A stretch of DNA of 45,918 nt from NCBI GenBank assembly GCA_028821455.1, contig JAPPGE010000061.1:1-45918 (forward strand). The letters are read 5' to 3'. Shown here in pieces: positions 1 to 8,207 of this stretch (within the stretch, counting starts at the first letter, position 1; every line of letters begins with the position of its first letter). This stretch comes from a bacterium. GTDB taxonomy: Bacteria; Pseudomonadota; Alphaproteobacteria; SP197. Under the pieces are notes generated by a model, which was given only the letters and a program-made list of their open reading frames with translations, made no database searches and was not told where the DNA came from. The position numbers and the translations under genes were made by a program.

Positions 1-174
1 CTCAGCACTTTCATGGCCGGGGGTGACGACCGAAACGCTCTTCATGCGCATTTGCAGGACCGGTGGGCGGTGGTGTCGGCGCGTTTCCCGAGGCGTGCCG
101 GAATGTCCTTGATCTGCGAAGGCACTGGTGTTGATGATGACTCCGTTTTCAGACCGGCTGGAGAGGATCAATCC

Positions 175-1833
175 ATGCGACATGCGCCCAATGCGCCTGT
201 TCTGGCTCCGCGGGGGCCGGAACTCAACACGAAGGGCTGGCCACAGGAGACCGCATACCGGTTGCTGATGAACAACCTGGAGGTGGCCGAGGACTGGAAA
301 CGGCTCATCGTCTACGGCGGACGTGGCAAGGCGGCGCGTGACTGGGACTCCTATTTCCGCATCGTCGAGATGCTCGAGACCCTCGAGGGCGACGAGACCC
401 TTGTCGTGCAGTCGGGCAAACCGGTCGCCATCTGGCCAACCCACGAATGGGCGCCCCGTGTGCTGATCTCGAACTCCATGCTGGTGCCCCACTGGAGCAC
501 GCTGGAGCACTTCAATGAACTCGAGGCCAAGGGCCTCATGATGTACGGCCAGATGACGGCGGGCTCATGGTGCAACATCGGCTCCCAGGGCATCGTCCAG
601 GGGACCTACGAGACCTTCGCCACGCTGGCCAAGATGAAGTTCGGCGGCACGCTGAAAGGACGTGTCACGATCACCGGCGGGCTCGGCATGTTCAGCGGCA
701 TCATGCCGCACTGCATCACGCTCAACGGCGGTGTGAGCATCGGCGTCGAGATCGATCCGGAGAGAATAGCCCGCCGCCTCGAACTGGGTTTTGTCCACGA
801 GGTCCTGGATGATCCGGACGTTGCCTTGAAGAGGGCAAGGGACTGTGCCGAACGGGGTGAAGCACGCGCCTTCGCCCTTCACGGCAACATGTCGGATGTC
901 CTGAACGGCTATCTCGAGAACGAAGTCCCCTTCGATATCGTGACGGACCAGACTTCGGCCCACGACATGCTGGAGGGCTATGTTCCCGGCGGCATGACGC
1001 TCGCCGAGGCGCTGGACCTGCGCCAGAAGGACCCCGCCGCCTACATCGAACAGGCCCGCTCGACGGCGGTCCGCCAGGTCCGCGCCATGGTTGAGTACCA
1101 GAGACGTGGCGCCATGGTGTTCGACTACGGCAACAACATCCGCCAGGAAGCCTACAACCACGGTTACAAGGACGCCTTCGCCTTCCCGGGGTTCGTGGAA
1201 GCATTCATCCGTCCGCTGTTTTGCGTGGGACGAGGCCCCTTCCGCTGGATCTGCCTGTCGGGCGAGGAAAGCGATCTGCGCAAGACCGAAGAGGTCGCCC
1301 TCGACGAGTTTGGCGACGACGAGGTGTTCGCCAACTGGGTGCGTCTTGCCTCCGAACACCAGCCCATCGAAGGCCTGCCGGCGCGTCTTGGATATCTGGG
1401 ATTTGGCCAGCGCGCCCGCTTCGGCAAGCTGCTCAACGACCTGGTGCGCTCGGGCGAGCTTGCCGGGCCTGTGGCGATGAGCCGCGACCATCTCGATACC
1501 GGCTCCGTGGCGTCACCGAACCGGGAGACCGAGGGCATGTTGGACGGCAGCGATGCGGTGGCCGACTGGCCGATCCTGAACGCCCTGCTCAACACCGCCT
1601 GCGGGGCGACCTACGTGGCGGTCCACAACGGCGGCGGCGTGGGCATCGGCTATGCGACCCATGCCGGGCTGGTGGTACTGGCCGACGGCACGGACATGGC
1701 CGAGCGCAAGATCGAGCGCTGCCTTACCGTGGACCCGGGCATGGGGATCGTGCGCCACGCGGATGCCGGCTACGACCTGGCGAAGGACGCCGCCCGCAGG
1801 CACGGCCTGCGCATGCCCATGCTCGGGGACTGA
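175..1833 (+). CDS. Urocanate hydratase-family protein, divergent paralogue A
   Basis: The 552-residue product aligns along its length with urocanase, the NAD-dependent enzyme that hydrates urocanate to imidazolonepropionate. Family blocks visible are YGGRGKAARDW (Tyr47), THEWAPRV, the QMTAGSW block, GRGPFRW and RDHLDTGSVASPNRETE. Two changes stand out. The family signature around the active-site Cys (usually LPxRICW) reads LPARLGY, so Gly406 replaces Cys. The usual HHGGGVG block reads HNGGGVG (484-490). The start at 175 is chosen because GAGAGG lies 8 bases upstream and the protein then has normal family length; the frame is open further upstream but does not look like urocanase. No hutH, hutI or hutG lies nearby. 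The neighbours are N-methyl/betaine-type flavoenzymes, so a modified substrate such as thiourocanate or N-methylurocanate is possible. Family membership is firm; substrate is unknown. Confidence 0.85.
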   Translation: MRHAPNAPVLAPRGPELNTKGWPQETAYRLLMNNLEVAEDWKRLIVYGGRGKAARDWDSYFRIVEMLETLEGDETLVVQSGKPVAIWPTHEWAPRVLISNSMLVPHWSTLEHFNELEAKGLMMYGQMTAGSWCNIGSQGIVQGTYETFATLAKMKFGGTLKGRVTITGGLGMFSGIMPHCITLNGGVSIGVEIDPERIARRLELGFVHEVLDDPDVALKRARDCAERGEARAFALHGNMSDVLNGYLENEVPFDIVTDQTSAHDMLEGYVPGGMTLAEALDLRQKDPAAYIEQARSTAVRQVRAMVEYQRRGAMVFDYGNNIRQEAYNHGYKDAFAFPGFVEAFIRPLFCVGRGPFRWICLSGEESDLRKTEEVALDEFGDDEVFANWVRLASEHQPIEGLPARLGYLGFGQRARFGKLLNDLVRSGELAGPVAMSRDHLDTGSVASPNRETEGMLDGSDAVADWPILNALLNTACGATYVAVHNGGGVGIGYATHAGLVVLADGTDMAERKIERCLTVDPGMGIVRHADAGYDLAKDAARRHGLRMPMLGD

Positions 1834-1843
1834 AGCCCTCTGG

Positions 1844-1858
1844 CAGGCGGGGCGCCTG
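1844..1858. terminator. Hairpin between convergent urocanase-like and M24 genes
   Basis: CAGGCG-GGG-CGCCTG is a perfect 6-bp stem with a 3-base loop in the 31-bp gap between two convergent genes. No T-run follows on either strand, so intrinsic termination is only suggested by position. Confidence 0.35.
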
Positions 1859-1864
1859 GCCCGG

Positions 1865-3097
1865 CTACAGCAGCGCTGCCTCGAAAGGCATGTCGGAGAG
1901 GAGCTCGATGCCGCCCTCCTTCACGAGGATCTGCTGTTCGAGCTTGACGCCCTCCTTGCCGCCGGGCTTGCCGGCGTAGCTTTCGATGCAGAAGACCATG
2001 CCGGCCTCGACCATGCCGTTGTGACCGGCCTCCCTGTGGCGGGAGGCGTGGAGGACGATCGGGTACTCGTTGACGAGACCGACGCCGTGGGCGACCGCCG
2101 GAATCTGGTACTCCGAAAAGCTCCCCGGCAGGGCGTAGGCCTTCTCGGCGATCTCGTCGAATGTCGCTCCGGGGCAGAAGAGTTCCTGGTTTCGCATCAC
2201 CTGTTCGAAGGCAAGGCCGTAGAGTGTCTTTTGTTCTCCCGACGGCGGCCTGCCGTCGACGATCCAGCTGCGCGAGATGTCCGCCGAATATCCCATCGGA
2301 CCGACGAGATCGGAATCCAGGCTCACCATGTCGCCTGCCTCGACACGGCGGTTCGATGCCTCCTGATACCAGGGGTTGGTGCGCGGGCCGGAACTGAAGA
2401 GCCTTGTCTCGATCCACTCCCCGCCCAACCGGATGTTCGTCTCATGCAGGACCGACCAGATCGCGTTCTCGGTCATGCCGGGCTCGGTCGCTTCCATCAT
2501 GCCCGCGATGCCTTTCTGGCAGACGGCAACCGCGTCGCGCAGGGCATCGACCTCTTCAGGCGTCTTGATGCGGCGCGCACGCTCCGCCACCTCCCGGCCG
2601 TCGATGACCGTGCATCCGGCCTCCCGCAGGAGGTCCAGTCCTTGAGGATCGGCACGATCAATGGCAATTCGCCGGTTGCCGGCGCCATGCGCCGCCACCA
2701 GGTCGAGGATCTCCGCTGCCCAGACTCCAGCATTCTCACCGGTTCTCGGGCCGGAGATGCTGAAGTACCACGGGACGGCGTTGCGGACCTCGTTCACGGC
2801 AACGCAGTTCCCGGAGAGATGCCCGCAGCCCTTGAACTCGAAGAGCGTGACGGGGCCTTCCACCGGCACGACGACATAGCGGCAGGGATTGTGAAGGGCG
2901 TAGACCTGCATGTTCGAGGTGCCGGTGGCGTAGCGGATGTTGACCGGGTCATAGAAGAGACCGGCTCCGCAGTCGGCCCGCGCAATCTCGTTTCTCAGCC
3001 GGGCCAGCCTGCCGAGATCCAGTTTCTCGCGCCACCCCTGTCCCCGCTCCCCCAGCAGGTGGGCATCCGTTGTCCGGGTCTCGTTCATGGCGACCAT
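1865..3097 (-). CDS. DddP-like M24-family metalloprotein
   Basis: The 410-residue protein has the pita-bread (M24, creatinase/prolidase) fold and resembles the DMSP lyase DddP more than ordinary Xaa-Pro peptidases. DddP-like blocks are DPVNIRYATGTSNMQ and the stretch around GGEWIETRLFSSGPRTNPW. All six DddP-type metal ligands can be aligned: two Asp in SLDSDL, one in ADISRSW, His337 in HGVGL, Glu in CIESY and Glu in KLEQQ. The Asp proposed as catalytic base in DddP (six residues after the His) is Asn343 here, and the Tyr five residues before the His is Ile. A metalloenzyme is likely; true DMSP lyase activity is doubtful. An alternative start is at 3088; 3097 is preferred because GCGGGA lies upstream. 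It is divergent from the DAO/DMGDH pair. Confidence 0.8.
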   Translation of the reverse strand: MVAMNETRTTDAHLLGERGQGWREKLDLGRLARLRNEIARADCGAGLFYDPVNIRYATGTSNMQVYALHNPCRYVVVPVEGPVTLFEFKGCGHLSGNCVAVNEVRNAVPWYFSISGPRTGENAGVWAAEILDLVAAHGAGNRRIAIDRADPQGLDLLREAGCTVIDGREVAERARRIKTPEEVDALRDAVAVCQKGIAGMMEATEPGMTENAIWSVLHETNIRLGGEWIETRLFSSGPRTNPWYQEASNRRVEAGDMVSLDSDLVGPMGYSADISRSWIVDGRPPSGEQKTLYGLAFEQVMRNQELFCPGATFDEIAEKAYALPGSFSEYQIPAVAHGVGLVNEYPIVLHASRHREAGHNGMVEAGMVFCIESYAGKPGGKEGVKLEQQILVKEGGIELLSDMPFEAALL

Positions 3098-3200
3098 CAA
3101 GCATGTCCCGCAGCGTTGCGCAACCCTGCCTCGCGTGCGATTGCGCCGGCGCCAGGTCCGGGGTGGCGGGAGACCGTCAAGCGGTGGTATGGAGACCGTG

Positions 3201-3220
3201 CCTCCGGAGGTTTCCGGAGG
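3201..3220. promoter_or_regulatory. 8-bp-stem hairpin/palindrome in divergent intergenic region
   Basis: CCTCCGGA-GGTT-TCCGGAGG forms a perfect 8-bp stem with a 4-base loop. It sits 31 bases before the ATG of the DAO gene and between divergently transcribed catabolic genes. It could be a regulator binding site or a leader-RNA hairpin; no known riboswitch consensus was recognised. Confidence 0.35.
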
Positions 3221-3251
3221 GTGACCGGGAGAACAAGGGAGACCTGAAGCC

Positions 3252-4556
3252 ATGGCCGACACACGGGATGCCATCGTGATCGGAGCGGGGATCATCGGTG
3301 CCAGCACGGCGCGTGAACTTGCCGCCAGGGGCATGGATGTTCTGGCCGTCGATCGTCTGCCGGCGGCCAGCTACGGTTCGACCGCCAATTCCTGCGCGAT
3401 CGTTCGCCCGTACTATTCGACGGTGCACGGATCGGCCATTGCCTACGAGAGCCATTTCTACTGGTCCGACTGGGAGAACTACTGCGGCATCGTCGATGAA
3501 CGCGGCATGGCGCGATACAACAACGTCGGCTGCATGATCATGAAGACACGGCAGAACAACTTCCTCGAGAACATCCTCAAGGTCATGGACGAGATCGGCT
3601 GTCCCTACGAGGAACTGACGCCCGAGGAAGTCCGCCAGCGCATGCCGTCCGTCTCGACGGCGTGTTTCGGGGAGCCGCGCCGCACCGACGATCCGGACTT
3701 CGGCGAGCCCCTCGACCGCGAGGTCTTCGGCGCTGCCTACTTCCCGTGCGGCGGGTACATCTCGGACCCGCAGCTTGCCGGTCACAACGTCCAGAGGGCC
3801 GCGGAAAAACGCGGTGCAACGTTTCGATTCAACACCACCGTGACCGCCATCCGCCGCGACAACGGGCGCGTCAAGGGCGTCACCCTCGACAATGGCGAGG
3901 ATATCGATGCACCCGTGGTGGTCAACGTCGCCGGCCCGCATTCGTCGAAAATCAACGAGATGGCGGGTCTTGCCGGAACCATGCGCATCACGACCCGCGC
4001 CCTGCGCCACGAGGTGGCCCATGTGCCGGCGCCGGACGACTACGATTCCAGCGTCAGCCACGTCTTTTCGGACAGCGAGGTCGGCACCTATTGCCGCCCC
4101 GAGACGGGCAATCACATTCTCATCGGCAGCGAGGATCCGGCCTGCGACGACAAGGAATGGGTTGACCCGGATGACTATCTCCAGGAGTTCACGGGCATGT
4201 GGACGACCCTCGTCATGCGCCAGGCGCAGCGTTTCCCGGGACTGAAGATCCCGGGTTCCGCGGCCAGGGGCGCGGTTGACCTCTATGACGTCACCGAGGA
4301 CTGGGGACCCATCTACGACAAGTCGGACCTCGGCGGCTTCTACCTGGCGATCGGCACCAGCGGCAACCAGTTCAAGAATGCGCCCATCGCCGGCGAGATG
4401 ATGGCGGCCCTGATCGCCGCCTGCGAGGACGGCCAGGACCATGACGTCGACCCGGTAAGCTTCCATCTCCCGCACATTGATCGCGATGTCGACATGTCCT
4501 TCTTCTCGCGCAACCGGGAGATCAACCGGAACAGCACCTTTACCGTTCTGGGGTAG
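3252..4556 (+). CDS. FAD-dependent oxidoreductase, DAO/sarcosine-oxidase-beta-like
   Basis: A 434-residue member of the DAO superfamily, which oxidises secondary or tertiary amines and amino acids. The dinucleotide-binding motif GAGIIG lies at 11-16 within a typical beta-alpha-beta start, followed by an acidic/basic strand end (VDRL). The C-terminal FAD-binding segment includes GFYLAIGTSGNQFKNAP, as in sarcosine oxidase beta and DMGDH relatives. The start ATG has GGGAGA upstream. It ends 6 bp before the DMGDH-like gene, so the two are almost certainly co-transcribed. No signal peptide is seen, so it is probably cytoplasmic. The substrate is not readable from sequence; neighbours suggest an N-methylated amino acid or betaine derivative. 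Confidence 0.82.
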   Translation: MADTRDAIVIGAGIIGASTARELAARGMDVLAVDRLPAASYGSTANSCAIVRPYYSTVHGSAIAYESHFYWSDWENYCGIVDERGMARYNNVGCMIMKTRQNNFLENILKVMDEIGCPYEELTPEEVRQRMPSVSTACFGEPRRTDDPDFGEPLDREVFGAAYFPCGGYISDPQLAGHNVQRAAEKRGATFRFNTTVTAIRRDNGRVKGVTLDNGEDIDAPVVVNVAGPHSSKINEMAGLAGTMRITTRALRHEVAHVPAPDDYDSSVSHVFSDSEVGTYCRPETGNHILIGSEDPACDDKEWVDPDDYLQEFTGMWTTLVMRQAQRFPGLKIPGSAARGAVDLYDVTEDWGPIYDKSDLGGFYLAIGTSGNQFKNAPIAGEMMAALIAACEDGQDHDVDPVSFHLPHIDRDVDMSFFSRNREINRNSTFTVLG

Positions 4557-4562
4557 CAGCCG

Positions 4563-6977
4563 ATGCGGTCCCATGTGCGCGTGGCCGTCATTGGCGGTGG
4601 CGTTGTCGGGTGCAGTGTCCTCTATCACCTGACGAAGTTCGGCTGGTCCGATGTCATGCTCATCGAGCGCTCGGAACTGACCTCGGGCTCGACGTGGCAT
4701 GCGGCGGGTGGATTCCACACGCTGAACGCGGACCCCAACATGGCAGCCCTGCAGGGCTACACCATCCGCCTCTATCGCGAGCTCGAGGAGATCACCGGCC
4801 TTTCCTGCGGCCTCCACCATGTCGGTGGCCTGACCATCGCCGAATCACCCGACAGGATGGATTTCCTCAAGGCCGAACGGGCCAAGCACCGCCACATGGG
4901 ACTCGAAACCGAGATCGTCGGCCCCGGCGAGATCGCCGACTACACCCCCATCATCAACGCGGAAGGTCTCCTCGGGGCGCTCTGGGATCCCCTCGACGGA
5001 CACCTCGACCCCTCTGGAACGACTCATGCTTATGCCCGTGCGGCGAGGATGGCCGGGGCCGAGATCTCGCTTCAAAACCGTGTGCTCGAACTTCACCAGA
5101 GAAACGACGGCCACTGGGAAGTCGTCACCGAGAAGGGGTCCGTCGTTGCCGAGCATGTCGTCAATGCTGCCGGGCTTTGGGCCCGCGAAGTGGGCATGAT
5201 GGCGGGTGTCCGTCTGCCTCTCCATCCGCTCGAGCACCAGTACCTCGTCACCGGCGACATCGAGGAGGTCTACGGGCACGACAAGGAACTTCCCCATGTC
5301 ATGGATCCCTCGGGCGAGAGCTACCTCAGACAGGAGGGCCGGGGTCTCGTCATCGGCATCTACGAGCAGGCCTGCCGGCACTGGGCCGTCGACGGCACGT
5401 CCTGGGATTTCGGGCACGAGCTTCTCGCCGATGACATCGACCGCGTTGCCGGGCCTCTGGAAACCGCCTACCAGCGCTATCCCGTGCTGCAGTCCGCCGG
5501 AATCAAGCGCATCATCAACGGCCCCTTCACCTTCGCTCCCGACGGCAATCCCCTGGTGGGACGGGTTCCGGGCGTTCCCGGATACTGGGCCTGCTGTGCC
5601 GTCATGGCCGGGTTCAGCCAGGCCGGAGGCGTCGGACTGGCCCTGGCGGAGTGGATGATCGAAGGCGAGCCGTCACGGGACATCTTCGCCATGGACGTGG
5701 CGCGTTTCGGAGATTGGGCGACGTCTGCCTGGACTCGCGCGAAGACCCGCGAGAACTACCAGAGGCGCTTTGCCATCGCCTATCCCAACGAGGAGCTTCC
5801 CGCAGGCCGGCCCTTCCACACGACGCCTGCCCACGGCGTGTGGAAGGAGCGGCGAGCCGTTTTCGGCAGCGCCTTCGGCATGGAACATGTCAACTACTTC
5901 GCGCCGCCGGGCGAGCCGCTCTACGAGACGCCGAGTTTCCGCCGCTCCAACGCCTTCGCCGCGACGGCCCGTGAGTGCCGCGGCGTTCGCGAGGGCGTGG
6001 GCATCAACGAGATCCACAACTTCTCCAAGTTCCGCATCGAGGGAGAGGGTGCGGCAGCCTGGCTCGACCGCATCATGGCCGGGCGAGTGCCGAAGGAGGG
6101 ACGGCTCACGCTGTCACCGCTTCTCAACCATCGTGGGCGACTGGCGGGAGATTTCACCATCGCCAGGGATGGGTCCGAGAGTTTCAGGGTGCAGGCGAGC
6201 TATGCCGCCCAGGATGCCCACATGCGCCTCTTTCTAGATCTCCTGCCCGAGCACGGGGTGACGGTCACCAACATCTCGCGCGATCTCGTCGGCTTCCAGA
6301 TCGCCGGGCCGCGGGCACGGGAACTGCTGCAGCGCACCACGGATGCCGATGTTTCGGGCAACGCCATGCCGTTCCGCGCAGTCCGCAACATCGCCATCGG
6401 CATGGTCGAGGCCACCGTGCAGCGGGTGACCTACACCGGGGATCTCGGCTACGAGATTTACGTGCCGCCCGTCCTCCAGCGCGCCCTCTTCGAGACCCTC
6501 GAGGGTGAGAGCGCCGGTCTCGGCCTCGTGCCCTTCGGCATGCGCGCCATGATGAGTCTGCGCCTGGAGAAATCCTTCGGTTCGTGGCTGCGCGAGTACC
6601 GGCCCGACTACACCGCCGCCGAGACCGGCCTCGATCGCTTCATTGCCTTCGACAAGGAGGACTTCCCCGGACGTGACACGGCCTTGAGGGAAGCCGCGGA
6701 AGGACCCGGACGACGGCTGGTGACGTTCGTCGTCGATGCCGCCGATGCCGACTGCGTCGCCGACGAACCGGTGTGGAGGGACGGCAAGGTCGTCGGTTTC
6801 GTCACGTCGGGGGGGTACGCCCACCACGTGGAGAAGTCCGTGGCGCTCGGTTTCGTGCCGGTCGACATGGCCGAGACTGGGGAAGAGTTCCAGATCGAGA
6901 TCCTAGGCGACATGCGCCGTGCCACCATTGTCGAGGCGCCGCTCTTCGATCCATCCGGTTCGCGCATGCGCATGTAG
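4563..6977 (+). CDS. Dimethylglycine dehydrogenase-like DAO-GcvT fusion
   Basis: The 804-residue protein has the domain order of dimethylglycine/sarcosine dehydrogenases. It has an N-terminal FAD domain (GGGVVG at 11-16), a linker (roughly 400-480), and a C-terminal folate-binding GcvT/aminomethyltransferase domain ending near residue 800. TSGSTWHAAG contains His46, aligned with the histidine that carries covalent FAD in DMGDH. These enzymes oxidatively demethylate a methylamine and pass the one-carbon unit to tetrahydrofolate. Length is normal for the family (about 800-860). It lies 6 bp after the preceding flavoprotein gene. Whether the substrate is dimethylglycine, sarcosine or another methylated amino acid is not decided by sequence; the Rieske oxygenase at 9.4 kb fits a glycine-betaine-like route. 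Confidence 0.88.
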   Translation: MRSHVRVAVIGGGVVGCSVLYHLTKFGWSDVMLIERSELTSGSTWHAAGGFHTLNADPNMAALQGYTIRLYRELEEITGLSCGLHHVGGLTIAESPDRMDFLKAERAKHRHMGLETEIVGPGEIADYTPIINAEGLLGALWDPLDGHLDPSGTTHAYARAARMAGAEISLQNRVLELHQRNDGHWEVVTEKGSVVAEHVVNAAGLWAREVGMMAGVRLPLHPLEHQYLVTGDIEEVYGHDKELPHVMDPSGESYLRQEGRGLVIGIYEQACRHWAVDGTSWDFGHELLADDIDRVAGPLETAYQRYPVLQSAGIKRIINGPFTFAPDGNPLVGRVPGVPGYWACCAVMAGFSQAGGVGLALAEWMIEGEPSRDIFAMDVARFGDWATSAWTRAKTRENYQRRFAIAYPNEELPAGRPFHTTPAHGVWKERRAVFGSAFGMEHVNYFAPPGEPLYETPSFRRSNAFAATARECRGVREGVGINEIHNFSKFRIEGEGAAAWLDRIMAGRVPKEGRLTLSPLLNHRGRLAGDFTIARDGSESFRVQASYAAQDAHMRLFLDLLPEHGVTVTNISRDLVGFQIAGPRARELLQRTTDADVSGNAMPFRAVRNIAIGMVEATVQRVTYTGDLGYEIYVPPVLQRALFETLEGESAGLGLVPFGMRAMMSLRLEKSFGSWLREYRPDYTAAETGLDRFIAFDKEDFPGRDTALREAAEGPGRRLVTFVVDAADADCVADEPVWRDGKVVGFVTSGGYAHHVEKSVALGFVPVDMAETGEEFQIEILGDMRRATIVEAPLFDPSGSRMRM

Positions 6978-6988
6978 GTCCCGGTCCG

Positions 6989-7003
6989 GTAACACAACTT
7001 TAC
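6989..7003. promoter_or_regulatory. Inverted repeat upstream of Spy-like/two-component operon
   Basis: GTAA-CACAACT-TTAC, a 4-bp inverted repeat with a 7-base spacer, lies about 70 bases before the first gene of the operon. OmpR/CpxR-class regulators often bind GTAA-type half sites, so autoregulation is plausible but unproven. Confidence 0.25.
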
Positions 7004-7071
7004 ACACGCGCAACATTCGGGACATCGGCGGCGCCCATGATGTGTTTCATCACTGAAAGAGGGCACGAACC

Positions 7072-7524
7072 ATGACCGACATGACCGAGAAACCCCGCCG
7101 CCGCCGCTGGTGGATCGCCGGAGCCATTGCTCTGGCGGTCGTCGTGGCCGCAGGCGCCGTCGCGTTCTCGTTCCATGGCCACGGGATTGAACGGTTTGCC
7201 GAGAAACGCATCGATCGCATGCTGGACAAGGTCGATGCCAGCGACGGCCAGCGTGCCGAGGTGGCAGGTATTGTCGGGGAGGCGGTTGCCGACATGAAGG
7301 AACTGCGCGGCCTCTTCCAGGAGAGCCGGCAGACCCTGCTCGACACCCTCGGGGCGGAGACCGTCGACCGCGAGGCCCTGGAGGAACTGCGCCTGGCGAA
7401 TCTGCAGACCGTGGACCAGGCCAGCAGGCGTCTCGTGACCGCCCTTGCCGATGTGGCGGATGTCCTCACGCCCGAACAGCGCCGCGAACTCGTCCGGCAC
7501 ATGCAGCGCCACGAGCGTCCATGA
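7072..7524 (+). CDS. Spy/CpxP-family periplasmic protein
   Basis: A 150-residue protein with a short basic N-terminus, a single hydrophobic segment (about 13-33) and an alpha-helical remainder ending in LTPEQRRELV, the LTxxQ-type motif of the Spy/CpxP/CnrX group. Such proteins sit in the periplasm and either chaperone unfolded proteins or modulate a sensor kinase. The stop overlaps the next ATG (ATGA), coupling it to the response regulator. This arrangement matches envelope or metal-stress systems in which the Spy-like protein is an accessory sensor or inhibitor. The ligand is unknown. Confidence 0.75.
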   Translation: MTDMTEKPRRRRWWIAGAIALAVVVAAGAVAFSFHGHGIERFAEKRIDRMLDKVDASDGQRAEVAGIVGEAVADMKELRGLFQESRQTLLDTLGAETVDREALEELRLANLQTVDQASRRLVTALADVADVLTPEQRRELVRHMQRHERP

Positions 7525-8207
7525 CGCACTTGCTGATGATCGAGGACGACCGTGACCTCGCCTCGATGGTGCAGGTCTACCTGGCCCGGGCGGGCATGAC
7601 CCTCGAACATCACGCCAGCGCTGCCAGGGGTCTTGCCGCCGCGGCGAGGGGCGGGTTCGATGCGGTCATCCTCGATCTCATGCTTCCCGACGCCGACGGA
7701 CTCGATGTGTGCCGGACCATCCGGGCACGCTCGGACGTTCCCGTCCTGATGCTGACGGCCCGCGGCGCGGAGGAGGATCGTATCGTCGGCCTCGAGATCG
7801 GCGCCGACGACTACCTCGCCAAGCCCTTCAATCCGCGCGAGCTTCTTGCACGCCTGCGCGCCATCCTTCGCCGGCGCACGTCGACTCCCGACATCATGCG
7901 GTTTGGCCGCCTGGTAATCGACCGGTCGACCCGCACCGTGACCCTCGATGGCGAGGAGCGGGCGCTCACGGGCCATCAGTTCGACCTCCTCGTCGCCCTG
8001 GCAGGGAATGCGGGACGCGTCCTCAGCCGTGATCAGCTCATGGAAAGGGTGCGGGGCACGTCTCTCGAGGCCTTCGACCGGAGCATCGATGTGCATGTCT
8101 CGAGAATCAGGGCGGCGATCGAGGATGATCCGGGCAACCCGCGGCGCATCGTCACGCTGCGCGGCGCCGGGTATCTGTTCACGGGCCGCCGGGACGACGA
8201 AGGGTGA
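7521..8207 (+). CDS. OmpR-family response regulator
   Basis: The 228-residue protein has an N-terminal receiver domain with the acidic pocket (EDD at 8-10), phospho-acceptor Asp52 in ILDLMLPD, the conserved Thr (LTA) and Lys (AKPFNPREL). A C-terminal winged-helix DNA-binding domain follows (about 130-223). It overlaps the Spy-like gene upstream and the kinase gene downstream by 4 bases each, giving a coupled stimulus-response operon. CpxR/RstA-type regulators are the closest in architecture; the regulon is not known. Confidence 0.9.
   Translation: MTHLLMIEDDRDLASMVQVYLARAGMTLEHHASAARGLAAAARGGFDAVILDLMLPDADGLDVCRTIRARSDVPVLMLTARGAEEDRIVGLEIGADDYLAKPFNPRELLARLRAILRRRTSTPDIMRFGRLVIDRSTRTVTLDGEERALTGHQFDLLVALAGNAGRVLSRDQLMERVRGTSLEAFDRSIDVHVSRIRAAIEDDPGNPRRIVTLRGAGYLFTGRRDDEG

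Noticed and set aside
565-1491. Long minus-strand open frame inside the first urocanase-like gene
   Set aside because: It is antisense to a well-supported gene, has no family resemblance, and results from high GC; the same applies to the long frames antisense to the DAO gene, gshA, ctaD and the mutase.
1865-3097. Annotation as a functional DMSP lyase DddP
   Set aside because: The proposed catalytic Asp and Tyr of DddP are Asn and Ile here, so only DddP-like is supported.
3098-3251. Glycine riboswitch upstream of the DAO/DMGDH genes
   Set aside because: Purine-rich GGGAGACC stretches are present but the conserved tandem-aptamer core was not recognised.
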